Positions 52,277 to 61,057 of a stretch of DNA of 64,000 nt are shown one piece after another. The notes below the pieces were generated by a model. That model did not search any database, was not told where the DNA came from, and worked only from the letters and a program-made list of their open reading frames with translations. Made by a program: the position numbers and the translations under genes. Where the stretch lies: positions 30,287 through 94,286 of the forward strand of contig JABDFW010000003.1 in NCBI GenBank assembly GCA_013286305.1. The letters are read 5' to 3'. Numbering within the stretch: position 1 is the first letter of the stretch; the number at the start of each line of letters is the position of its first letter. Source of the DNA: Bacteroidota bacterium (GTDB lineage Bacteria > Bacteroidota > Bacteroidia > Chitinophagales > Chitinophagaceae).

Positions 52277-52807
52277 TCATTTCGCTGCATTAAATTCTGA
52301 AAACCATGAAGAATATTTTACATAACTGTTTGCGATACGGTTAATTTCATCCCTGATCATGTCGGGAGATACCTCTTTTATTTTTTTAGCCGGTATGCCG
52401 GCATAAATACTTCCCGCTTCTACAACAGTGCCTTCCAGCACTACTGCGCCCGCCGCTATAATAGAATTTGTTTGCACTTCACACCGGTCCATTATAATAG
52501 AACCCATACCTATCAGTACATCATCATGTACCGTGCATCCATGCACTATAGCATTGTGTCCGATTGAAACATTATTGCCAATATTTGCAGGGTTTTTTAG
52601 GTAAGTACAATGTATAATAGCGCCATCCTGCACGTTTACTTTGTTGCCCATTTTAATATAGTGTACATCGCCCCTAACCACGGCATTAAACCATATGCTG
52701 CATTCGTCGCCCATTACCACGTCGCCCACTATGGTAGCGTTTTGGGCAATAAAACAATTTTTACCAAACTGCGGGGTTTTGCCCAAAAGAGGAAGTATGA
52801 TAGCCAT
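52277..52807 (-). CDS. Gamma carbonic anhydrase family (hexapeptide repeat) protein
   Basis: IVGDVVMGDECSIWFNAVVRGDVHYIKMGNKVNVQDGAIIH; NVSIGHNAIVHGCTV. Confidence 0.93.
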   Translation of the reverse strand: MAIILPLLGKTPQFGKNCFIAQNATIVGDVVMGDECSIWFNAVVRGDVHYIKMGNKVNVQDGAIIHCTYLKNPANIGNNVSIGHNAIVHGCTVHDDVLIGMGSIIMDRCEVQTNSIIAAGAVVLEGTVVEAGSIYAGIPAKKIKEVSPDMIRDEINRIANSYVKYSSWFSEFNAAK

Positions 52808-52928
52808 TCTGCGTTATTTATCATTAAAAATAGCCAGAATATTGCTAAGGCTGGTATCCTTTCGGGGATATATTGCGGGGTTACGGTAAAAACCTTACTT
52901 CGAATGTTTAAATTTGAATTTTTGAGTA

Positions 52929-54140
52929 ATGAAACCGGAAAAGATGCAGGGAATTTCAAACAGGCAGTTGTTTCTTAGCCACGTTGCCCAAACTTCGCCC
53001 GAACCCATCGGGCTGGAGATCATCAGGGCAGCGGGGATTTACCAGTATGATATTAATGGCAACGCATATCTTGATCTTATTTCCGGTTTCAGTGTGTGCA
53101 ATATCGGGCATAGCCACCCGGCAGTTGTGGAGGCTGTAAAAAAACAGGCCGAAGCGTATATGCACCTGATTGTGTATGGCGAATTTATAGAAACCCCGCA
53201 GGTAGCTTATGCTAAATTGCTGGTTGATAACTTGCCCGCCTCTTTAAATGCAGTATATTTTACAAACAGTGGCACCGAAGCAACGGAGGGTGCAATGAAA
53301 TTAGCAAAACGGGCTGCTAACCGTTCAAAGATCATTGCCTTTAACAAGGGGTATCATGGCAGTACCCAAGGGGCTTTAAGTTTAATGGGTGATGAATACT
53401 GGCGGAATGCTTTCAGGCCGTTGTTACCGGGCGTGCATCATTTTGATTATGGCAGTTGGGAAGCTGTTGATGCAATAGATGATAGAACTGCATGCATTAT
53501 TTTAGAAACAGTGCAGGCAGAAAGCGGTATAAATAAGCCGCCTGCAGGATGGTTAGAGGCGATAAGGCAAAAGTGCGATGAATGCGGGGCATTGATGATA
53601 TTGGATGAGATACAGGCAGGGTTTGGCAGAACAGGCTCGCTTTGGGCTTTTGAGCAATACGGAGTGGTACCGGATGTGCTTTTATTAGGCAAGGCGCTGG
53701 GAGGAGGGATGCCGCTTGGGGCTTTTATTGCAAACCATAGTTTGATGAATTTGTTGACACACGATCCTGTGCTGGGGCATATTACCACCTTTGGAGGCCA
53801 CCCGGTTAGCTGTGCTGCCGGTAAGGCGGCATTGGAGGTTTTATTAGAGGGAAATTATATAGCAAGTGTGAAGGCTAAAGAAGAAATAATTACACGCCAC
53901 CTGCAACACCCCGGGATTAAAAAGCTAAGAACTGCAGGCTTATGGGCATCCCTTGAATTTGAAGATATTGAAACGAATAAAAAAATAATACACAGGTGTA
54001 TTGAAAAAGGATTGATAACGGATTGGTTTTTGTTTGCGCCCGAATGTATGCGTATTGGGCCGCCGCTGATAATTAGCGAGGAGGAATTGGTGGAGGCTTG
54101 TGAGAGCGTGGTTGAGGTGGTAGAGGAGATTGCCAGTTAA
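52929..54140 (+). CDS. Class III aminotransferase
   Basis: NSGTEATEGAMKLAKRAANRSKIIAFNKGYHGST, LDEIQAGFGRTGSLWAFEQYGVVPDVLLLGKALGGGMPLGAF. Confidence 0.93.
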   Translation: MKPEKMQGISNRQLFLSHVAQTSPEPIGLEIIRAAGIYQYDINGNAYLDLISGFSVCNIGHSHPAVVEAVKKQAEAYMHLIVYGEFIETPQVAYAKLLVDNLPASLNAVYFTNSGTEATEGAMKLAKRAANRSKIIAFNKGYHGSTQGALSLMGDEYWRNAFRPLLPGVHHFDYGSWEAVDAIDDRTACIILETVQAESGINKPPAGWLEAIRQKCDECGALMILDEIQAGFGRTGSLWAFEQYGVVPDVLLLGKALGGGMPLGAFIANHSLMNLLTHDPVLGHITTFGGHPVSCAAGKAALEVLLEGNYIASVKAKEEIITRHLQHPGIKKLRTAGLWASLEFEDIETNKKIIHRCIEKGLITDWFLFAPECMRIGPPLIISEEELVEACESVVEVVEEIAS

Positions 54141-54181
54141 AATATATAATTCAAAAACATAGTTGCACTTATAATCGATTC

Positions 54182-54769
54182 TTAACCCAATCCCGGCACC
54201 AGCATCGGCACTTTTTTGATATAGCTTTTATACTCATCACCAAATTCCTTTACCAGTTTCCGTTCTTCAAAATATACTCCGACCCTTGTGTATAAAGTAA
54301 TGCAGATAGATGAAATGAGATTACTTAACGATGGCTTCCAAACGAAAAAGCACCATACAAAAAGCAGGGTGCCAAAATATAAAGGATGCCTTACATATTT
54401 GCGCAACCCTGTTAGCTCAAGCTGCTGGTTTTGCACCGGATAACTTTTGATAAAAACATTGATGCCGCTTAAATCAAGAAAATATTTTTTTATAGAAATT
54501 GCTATTACAATAATAGCCGGAATGGAAAGAATAATGGCTGCAGTTTTCTCTGCAACAGAATTATTCCATAATAAAATAGTGTTGATAGAGAAATGATACC
54601 ATAAAACCGCAATTAAACTTATGGTCGCAAAAAATGAATAAATGATGCGGTAAAAACGATAGCCGCTTTTCATCCTTGAGTGTACTAATTGTTTAAACCT
54701 GCCGCCTGCAAGTAAACTGTGCAGCAAACCAAAAAGCAGCCATGCAACTATTAAACCGATGTATTTCAT
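54182..54769 (-). CDS. Isoprenylcysteine methyltransferase/NnrU-like membrane protein
   Basis: Membrane helices; LRKYVRHPLYFGTLLFVW...EERKLVKEFGDEYKSYIKKVPMLVP. Confidence 0.8.
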   Translation of the reverse strand: MKYIGLIVAWLLFGLLHSLLAGGRFKQLVHSRMKSGYRFYRIIYSFFATISLIAVLWYHFSINTILLWNNSVAEKTAAIILSIPAIIVIAISIKKYFLDLSGINVFIKSYPVQNQQLELTGLRKYVRHPLYFGTLLFVWCFFVWKPSLSNLISSICITLYTRVGVYFEERKLVKEFGDEYKSYIKKVPMLVPGLG

Positions 54770-54795
54770 AGTAAAGTAAAAGTAAAATAATGTTT

Positions 54796-55752
54796 TTACT
54801 TTTTAGGTAAAGGGTTTTGTAAAGCATCCTTAAATTCATTCCATACCTCGCTTACAATTGTGGCTGCCGGCTGTATATTTTTTATTAAATAGGCTGATTG
54901 GCCAATTTCCAATTCACCTTCTCCAAGTTCCCCTTCGAACATGCCTTTTTTAGCCCTGCCCCTTCCCAGCAATTGTTTTAATTCTTCTTCTGTGGCGCCA
55001 CGCATTTCCGCTGCTTTTATTTCTTCAAAAAAATTATTTTTTAACAACCGTACAGGCATTATTTTTTTCATGCTTAACATGGTATCGCCCTCAACCGAGT
55101 GCACTACCGCTTCTTTAAAATTATGATGGGATGATGCTTCTTCACTGCATACAAAGCGGCTGCCCATTTGCACGCCTTCCGCGCCCAATACCATAGTTGC
55201 CAGCATTTGCCTGCCAGTAGCAATACCACCCGCCGCAATAACAGGGATTTTTACCGCTTCGCATACTGCCGGAACCAAAACCAGCGTGGTGGTTTCTTCC
55301 CTTCCGTTATGGCCGCCTGCTTCAAAGCCTTCTGCAACCACCGCATCGCAGCCCGCTTCTTCCGCCTTCTTTGCAAACCTGCTGCTGCTTACCACATGCA
55401 CAACAGTTATGCCTTTTTCTTTAAGTAAAGGGGTGAATGCTTTAGGATTGCCTGCAGAAGTAAAAACAACCTTTACCTCTTCTTCAATAATCACCTGCAT
55501 GTGCTTTTCCACGTCAGCATACATTAATGGAATATTCACGCCAAAAGGCTTATTTGTAGCTGCCCTGCATTTTTGAATATGATGGCGCAACACATCGGGG
55601 TACATGCTGCCGCTGCCAATTAAACCAAGTGCGCCGGCATTGCTTACCGCGCTGGCAAGCCGCCAACCGCTTGCCCACACCATGCCTGCCTGAATGATGG
55701 GATACTGTATATTAAAAAGTTGTGTGGTGCGGTTTGAAGAAGTTATGTTCAT
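54796..55752 (-). CDS. Nitronate monooxygenase / FabK-like flavoprotein
   Basis: YPIIQAGMVWASGWRLASAVSNAGALGLIGSG, AVVAEGFEAGGHNG, PVIAAGGIATGRQMLATMVLGAEGVQMGSRF. Confidence 0.93.
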   Translation of the reverse strand: MNITSSNRTTQLFNIQYPIIQAGMVWASGWRLASAVSNAGALGLIGSGSMYPDVLRHHIQKCRAATNKPFGVNIPLMYADVEKHMQVIIEEEVKVVFTSAGNPKAFTPLLKEKGITVVHVVSSSRFAKKAEEAGCDAVVAEGFEAGGHNGREETTTLVLVPAVCEAVKIPVIAAGGIATGRQMLATMVLGAEGVQMGSRFVCSEEASSHHNFKEAVVHSVEGDTMLSMKKIMPVRLLKNNFFEEIKAAEMRGATEEELKQLLGRGRAKKGMFEGELGEGELEIGQSAYLIKNIQPAATIVSEVWNEFKDALQNPLPKK

Positions 55753-55882
55753 GGTTAATAGTTCATGGTTCATAGCGGGAGAGATACCGTGAAATTATGA
55801 ACGATAGGAATAAAAGGAGAGAATATTTATAACGAGTTGCTTGACCCGTTAAAATGTATTTAAAATAGATACATAATTTATC

Positions 55883-56875
55883 CTATCCAAAATCAATCTC
55901 TGTATTATCACCAATATTTAAACTGCGGCTAAGGCCCTTTACGCTGGCGTCACTGCCGATAAGCGAATTATCAATAACCACTTCAAACAAGTTGGTATAG
56001 CTGCCTATAATGCTGTCGCGCACTATAGAATATTGAATATTTGTATTGGCGCCAATTGCCACATGCGGGCCAATTATTGCATTCTTTAATGTGCACCCTG
56101 CGCCAATACTAACAGGCGGAACAATAATAGAATTTTCTGATTGAAGGCTGGGATGTATCTCGCCGCCTATCTTTTTTAAAAGCGTAGCATTGCTCTCAAG
56201 TAAAGTTTCTTTTTTACCGCAATCGTACCAGTGTTTTACCCTGAACGATTTGAATTTGGCACCACGTTTTATCATACAGTCGAGCGCGTCTGTAAGGTTG
56301 TATTCTCCGTGGCTTTTAATATTTTGCGCAAATAAATGATGCAGGCATTCGTATAAAAAATTGGTTTCTTTTATTTTATACAGGCCTACCAATGCCATAT
56401 TGCTTTTGGGGATGGAAGGCTTTTCAACCAGGTGCTCAATAAAGCCTTCACTGTCAATTACGGCTACGCCAAAATTCCTGGGGTCGTCCACTTTTTTTAT
56501 ACCCAGCATGCTGTAAGGGCTGTCAATCACTTCAAGTACATCATATTCGCAAATGGTATCGCCCAAAACAACAAATACTTCATCTTCTCCAACAATATTT
56601 TTTGTTAGTTCAATGGCATGGCCTGTTCCCTGCCGCTCTGTTTGATTAACAAAATGGCAGGTAAGGTGCGGGTAGGTTTGTTTTACATACTCCTGTATTT
56701 TTTCGCCGAGATAGCCTACAATAAAAATAAATTCAGAAATGCCGGCACTGTGTAACTGGTCAACAATAAAACTGAGAATAGTTTTACCTGCAATGGGAAT
56801 TAATGCTTTGGGCTGGGTATAAGTATGCGGCCTTAACTTTGCCCCGGCGCCTGCTACAGGAATAATAGCTTTCAT
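55883..56875 (-). CDS. Sugar-1-phosphate nucleotidyltransferase with left-handed beta-helix
   Basis: MKAIIPVAGAGAKLRPHTYTQPKALIPIAGK; VVLGDTICEYD; C-terminal hexapeptide-like repeats. Confidence 0.92.
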   Translation of the reverse strand: MKAIIPVAGAGAKLRPHTYTQPKALIPIAGKTILSFIVDQLHSAGISEFIFIVGYLGEKIQEYVKQTYPHLTCHFVNQTERQGTGHAIELTKNIVGEDEVFVVLGDTICEYDVLEVIDSPYSMLGIKKVDDPRNFGVAVIDSEGFIEHLVEKPSIPKSNMALVGLYKIKETNFLYECLHHLFAQNIKSHGEYNLTDALDCMIKRGAKFKSFRVKHWYDCGKKETLLESNATLLKKIGGEIHPSLQSENSIIVPPVSIGAGCTLKNAIIGPHVAIGANTNIQYSIVRDSIIGSYTNLFEVVIDNSLIGSDASVKGLSRSLNIGDNTEIDFG

Positions 56876-57137
56876 TTGGAGGTTCTTTTTTTCATTGGCC
56901 TGTTGGTTAGTGTCAATTCTACACTTCAATGAGGTGGCGAAAATAGGGAAATACCTTGCAATTTAGTATTAAGAGATATTAAACATCATATTTATTTTTT
57001 AGATATACAAGAAGAGTTTTAACTAATGCAGCAAATGCAATACCAAAATGAATGAATAGAATAGATGATGTTTAATAATAATGTGTGCGCGGTTTTTGAG
57101 ATTTGCAGCTAAACGTAAAATATGGACAAGTTTAAAA

Positions 57138-57162
57138 TAAAAAAAGCTCATATAATGAGCTT
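57138..57162 (-). terminator. Rho-independent terminator-like hairpin 3' of tRNA 3' half
   Basis: Minus strand AAGCTCA-TTATA-TGAGCTT followed by a T run. Confidence 0.7.
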
Positions 57163-57164
57163 AG

Positions 57165-57221
57165 TGGAGAATACCGGATTCGAACCGGTGGCCTTCCCGC
57201 AAATACTTGCGGGACGCTCTA
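57165..57221 (-). pseudogene. tRNA-Ala-like 3' half with substituted anticodon arm
   Basis: Minus strand TAGAGCG-TCCCGCAAGTATTTGCGGGA-AGGCCACCGGTTCGAATCCGGTATTCTCCA; T-arm and 3' acceptor strand identical to the intact tRNA at 57492-57565. Confidence 0.8.
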
Positions 57222-57464
57222 TACTTTTCTGAGTAATGCCTCGATATATTTTCTGCTTTTCTTCTTCTTTATTTCCTGTTCTCGATTGAGAGCCTCAAGC
57301 CGGTTTGTAAACACTTCCGTATATTTTAGTTCCCAGTCATTCGCTTTTTTAGTTGATTTTGAACCTGAATTTTTGTGCCGATAAAGCCTGTCTATCAAAT
57401 TTGATGTTTGACCAATGTAGTGTTGATCTAATGCAGAAGAATATATTATGTAAACATAGAACAT
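57219..57464 (-). CDS. Single-domain GIY-YIG nuclease
   Basis: MFYVYIIYSSALDQHYIGQTSNLIDRLYRHKNSGSKSTKKANDWELKYTEVF; GIY-YIG core (YVYII..YIGQT) and UvrC-like Arg/His. The longer ORF start at 57533 lies inside the tRNA, so ATG 57464 is preferred. Confidence 0.88.
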   Translation of the reverse strand: MFYVYIIYSSALDQHYIGQTSNLIDRLYRHKNSGSKSTKKANDWELKYTEVFTNRLEALNREQEIKKKKSRKYIEALLRKV

Positions 57465-57489
57465 CCTAAAAAGCTCACTTTGTGAGCTT
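57465..57489 (-). terminator. Terminator-like hairpin between tRNA-Ala and GIY-YIG ORF
   Basis: Minus strand AAGCTCAC-AAA-GTGAGCTTTTT; duplicate of the hairpin at 57138-57162 with a different loop. Confidence 0.6.
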
Positions 57490-57491
57490 AG

Positions 57492-57565
<74 letters not shown>

Positions 57566-58098
57566 ATTATAAAACTGAACCTGTACCAGTTGCCTTCCCG
57601 AATGCTTATCGGGACGCTCTAGCCAACTGAGCTAATCCCCCATTATAAAACTGAACCTGTACCAGTTGCCTTCCCGAATGCTTATCGGGACGCTCTAGCC
57701 AACTGAGCTAATCCCCCATTATAAAACTGAACCTGTACCAGTTGCCTTCCCGAATGCTTATCGGGACGCTCTAGCCAACTGAGCTAATCCCCCATTATAA
57801 AACTGAACCTGTACCAGTTGCCTTCCCGAATGCTTATCGGGACGCTCTAGCCAACTGAGCTAATCCCCCATTATAAAACTGAACCTGTACCAGTTGCCTT
57901 CCCGAATGCTTATCGGGACGCTCTAGCCAACTGAGCTAATCCCCCATTATAAAACTGAACCTGTACCAGTTGCTTTCCCGAATCCTTATCGGGACGCTCT
58001 AGCCAATTGAGCTAATCCCCCATTATAAAACTGAACCTGTACCAGTTGCTTTCCCGAATGCTTATCGGGACGCTCTAGCCAACTGAATTAATTCCCCC
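57566..58098 (-). repeat. Seven-copy tandem array of 76-bp tRNA-Ala-derived units
   Basis: Units start at 57566, 57642, 57718, 57794, 57870, 57946, 58022 (period exactly 76). Copies 1-5 are identical by eye; copies 6 and 7 carry substitutions. Minus-strand unit: GGGGGATTAGCTCAGTTGGCTAGAGCG TCCCGATAAGCATTCGGGA AGGCAACTGGTACAGGTTCAGTTTTATAAT. Confidence 0.93.
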
Positions 58099-58108
58099 AG
58101 GCGGGGTG

Positions 58109-58139
58109 CAAAAATAGGGTGCTGAAAGGTCTCACCAAA
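58109..58139 (-). promoter_or_regulatory. Bacteroidota-type promoter reading into the tRNA-like array
   Basis: Minus strand TTTG (58139-58136), 19-nt spacer, TATTTTTG (58116-58109), matching -33 TTTG / -7 TAnnTTTG. Confidence 0.6.
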
Positions 58140-58176
58140 ATTTCATCTAAAAATAAATTCCATTCCATTACTTCTC

Positions 58177-58557
58177 TCAGCTAAACAAGTGCTTTACTGC
58201 TAAAAATACCCAAACAAGCAATAAGATCATAATACCGGCAATAACTGCTGCTATTATTTTAAGCTTGCGGGCATGCTTCGCGGCATTTATCATACTGTCG
58301 GCTTTTACCAGTGGTGGCAGCAGCCAAACTGAAACCTGTAACAATAACGGAACAATAACCAGGTCGTCAAGGTAACCGGCAACAGGAATGACATCGGGGA
58401 TAAGGTCTATTGGGCTAAGCAGGTACAATAATGAAAGTATTGCGGGCAGCTTCGCATAAAAAGGAGTACGCTTATCCCGCAGGGCATAATAAAGTATCAG
58501 TATCTCCGGTTTAAATACGCGTCTTGCCTTAGGGATTTTTACTGCTTTAATGTTCAT
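58177..58557 (-). CDS. YkvA/DUF1232 family membrane protein
   Basis: PFYAKLPAILSLLYLLSPIDLIPDVIPVAGYLDDLVIVPLLL. Confidence 0.93.
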   Translation of the reverse strand: MNIKAVKIPKARRVFKPEILILYYALRDKRTPFYAKLPAILSLLYLLSPIDLIPDVIPVAGYLDDLVIVPLLLQVSVWLLPPLVKADSMINAAKHARKLKIIAAVIAGIMILLLVWVFLAVKHLFS

Positions 58558-58663
58558 GCTTATATAACTCCAAAAAGAATACCTTATTTTATTAGCGGCT
58601 TATATTTTACTTCCTTCTGCTTACTTTTATAAATAGTTTTATTCCCCGTAACACCAATACTGC

Positions 58664-60442
58664 ATGAAAAAGGTTACGCTCATTGCTTTTTGCTTTATTA
58701 TAGGTTTGTATTCCATGCTATGTGCACAAACATTGCAAAATGTTTATGCGCGGCATACTATAAGCCTTAACGGGCAGTGGCAGGTTATTATTGATCCCTT
58801 CAATGCGGGTGCCGGCAACTGGAAACCTGTTTGGAAAGACCAGAGACCAACCGGGAAGAGTGATTTTTATGAGTACGCCTTTACAGATGCAGTTACCTTA
58901 AAAGTACCGGGCGACTGGAACTCGCAAAAGCCGGAACTTAAATATTACGAGAGTACTGTTTGGTATAAAAAAACATTTACCCTTAAACCCAAACCCGGCA
59001 AAAGGGTGTTTATATATTTTGGTGCAGTTAACTACCAATGCGATGTTTATTTTAATAACCAATTGGTGGGGAGCCATGAGGGAGGGTTTACGCCTTTCCA
59101 GTTTGAGGTAACCGGTAAATTAAGAGATACCAATTCAGTTATCATAAGGGTGAATAATCAAAGAAAACCGGATAATATACCCGCAATGAATTTTGATTGG
59201 TGGAACTATGGCGGCATCACACGGGATGTATCCATTATAGAAACACCTGAAAGCTATATACAGGATTACAACATACAGCTTGCAAAGAACAAATCAGATA
59301 TCATTGCCGGTTGGGTGCAGCTTAACGGTAGTGGCAATACAAGCCAGCCGATCTTAATAAAGATACCTGAGCTGCATGTAAGCTATGCTGCAGTTACAGA
59401 TGCCAATGGCAAAGCGTGGATACACATACCATCGTCACCTGTTTTATGGTCACCCGGTAACCCTAAACTATATGATGTTATTATTACCTTATCAACAGAT
59501 ACCGTTCATGACTTGATAGGGTTTAGAAATATTGAAGTAAAAGGCACCGAAATATTATTGAACGGCAAATCCGTATTTTTAAAAGGCATAAATATACATG
59601 AAGAAGTGCCTCAGGAGGCACGCAGGGCATGGAGTGAAGCAGATGCGGAAATGTTGCTGCATTGGGCAAAAGAGCTGGGCTGTAATTTTGTTCGGCTCAC
59701 CCATTATTCTCATAACGAACACATAGTACGCGTTGCCGACAAATTAGGCATCATGCTTTGGGAAGAGGTACCACTTTGGCAAAACATACAGTTCAGTAAT
59801 CCTGCCATTCTTAATAAGGCGGATACTATGCTTAAAGAAATGATCACACGCGATAAGAACCGTTGTTCTATTATATTGTGGAGCATGTCTAACGAAACCT
59901 CACCTTCTGTTTACCGCAACAGGACTATTACCGCGATGGCAGAATATGTACGCAGCATTGACAGTACAAGGCTTATCACTTCTGCCATTAACGATGCTCA
60001 TATTAAAGATAACACAGCTACCATTGATGATTCTTTATGTATTGTGCTGGATGTGATTGGTGTGAATGAATACCTCGGATGGTATGTACCCTGGAGCGCG
60101 AAGCCGGAAGAAATGGTTTGGAATAGCAGCTATAACAAGCCGTTGATCATGTCAGAATTTGGCGCTGAGTCGCTTTATGGCAATCATGGAAGCGCAGACA
60201 GCAACGGTTATTGGGCTGAAGAAAGAGAAGCACAGGTTTATAAAGATCAGATTGCCATGTTTAAAAATATCCCTTTTTTGCGGGGAACGTGCCCGTGGAT
60301 ATTAGCAGATTTTCGTTCAGAAACCAGGCTGCAACCTGTTTATCAGCAGGGATGGAACAGAAAGGGATTGTTAAGCGATAAAGGATTGAAAAAGAAAGCA
60401 TGGTACGTGATGCATCAATTTTACGAGGAGATGCCAGATTAA
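58664..60442 (+). CDS. Secreted glycoside hydrolase family 2 enzyme (beta-glucuronidase-like)
   Basis: Sugar-binding domain GDWNSQKPELKYYESTVWYKKTF; GINIHEEVPQEARRAWSEADAEMLLHWAKELGCNFVRLTHYSHNE; WSMSNETSPS; MSEFGAES. Confidence 0.93.
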   Translation: MKKVTLIAFCFIIGLYSMLCAQTLQNVYARHTISLNGQWQVIIDPFNAGAGNWKPVWKDQRPTGKSDFYEYAFTDAVTLKVPGDWNSQKPELKYYESTVWYKKTFTLKPKPGKRVFIYFGAVNYQCDVYFNNQLVGSHEGGFTPFQFEVTGKLRDTNSVIIRVNNQRKPDNIPAMNFDWWNYGGITRDVSIIETPESYIQDYNIQLAKNKSDIIAGWVQLNGSGNTSQPILIKIPELHVSYAAVTDANGKAWIHIPSSPVLWSPGNPKLYDVIITLSTDTVHDLIGFRNIEVKGTEILLNGKSVFLKGINIHEEVPQEARRAWSEADAEMLLHWAKELGCNFVRLTHYSHNEHIVRVADKLGIMLWEEVPLWQNIQFSNPAILNKADTMLKEMITRDKNRCSIILWSMSNETSPSVYRNRTITAMAEYVRSIDSTRLITSAINDAHIKDNTATIDDSLCIVLDVIGVNEYLGWYVPWSAKPEEMVWNSSYNKPLIMSEFGAESLYGNHGSADSNGYWAEEREAQVYKDQIAMFKNIPFLRGTCPWILADFRSETRLQPVYQQGWNRKGLLSDKGLKKKAWYVMHQFYEEMPD

Positions 60443-60459
60443 AGCAGTTTTATGAATTG

Positions 60460-60524
60460 CCCCATGCTTCAGCATGGGGTTAAATAAAAAATAACATCAC
60501 TCTGATGCCGGCTTTAGCCGGGCA
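60460..60524. repeat. Two-hairpin intergenic element
   Basis: ccccatgcttcagcatgggg (60460-60479) and tgccggctttagccgggca (60506-60524). Confidence 0.55.
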
Positions 60525-60611
60525 ATAAAGAACAAAGTTTTAAATAGTCTTTTAAACTAACTGGAATTATGCAAACTTTGCATTCTCTATTATAGAAAAG
60601 CATTTGATATT

Positions 60612-61055
60612 ATGGATGACAAAAGGCCTAAAAATATTTTTGTAAAGGGCAGTATTGCAGCATCGTTTATTGCTGAAAGCATTCAAAAGCACAGTGATAA
60701 AACCGGCATTGGCGCCCACAGTATCTTTCTTGGGCAGGTGCGGAGCGATATTATTGATAGCAAAAAAGTTTCAGCAATTGAATATACCTCGTATGAAGAG
60801 ATGGCTTTGCAAAAAATGCAGCAGATAAGAGAAGCCATCTTTCAAAAATACCCCCTTACCTGTATGCATGTATATCACAGCATCGGTACAGTGGCAGCAG
60901 GGGAAATCTGTTTATTTGTATTTACTTCGTCCGCACACCGCAAAGTGGCGATAGATGCATGCGAAGAAACAGTGGAGAGAATAAAAGCGGAATTGCCTGT
61001 ATGGGGTAAAGAAATACTGGAAGATGAAACTTATAAATGGAAAGAAAATAAATAA
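60612..61055 (+). CDS. moaE: Molybdopterin synthase catalytic subunit MoaE
   Basis: GAHSIFLGQVRSD, AIEYTSYEEMA, HSIGTVAAGEICLFVFTSSAHRKVAIDACEETVERIKAELPVWGKE. Confidence 0.95.
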   Translation: MDDKRPKNIFVKGSIAASFIAESIQKHSDKTGIGAHSIFLGQVRSDIIDSKKVSAIEYTSYEEMALQKMQQIREAIFQKYPLTCMHVYHSIGTVAAGEICLFVFTSSAHRKVAIDACEETVERIKAELPVWGKEILEDETYKWKENK

Positions 61056-61057
61056 TA

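Noticed and set aside
57870-57946. TATAAT at the end of each 76-bp unit as a per-unit promoter
   Set aside because: It abuts the next unit with no -10 to +1 spacing, and Bacteroidota promoters use TAnnTTTG. Not supported as a promoter.
57566-58098. CRISPR array
   Set aside because: Repeats are contiguous 76-bp units with no variable spacers, clear tRNA homology, and no cas genes nearby.
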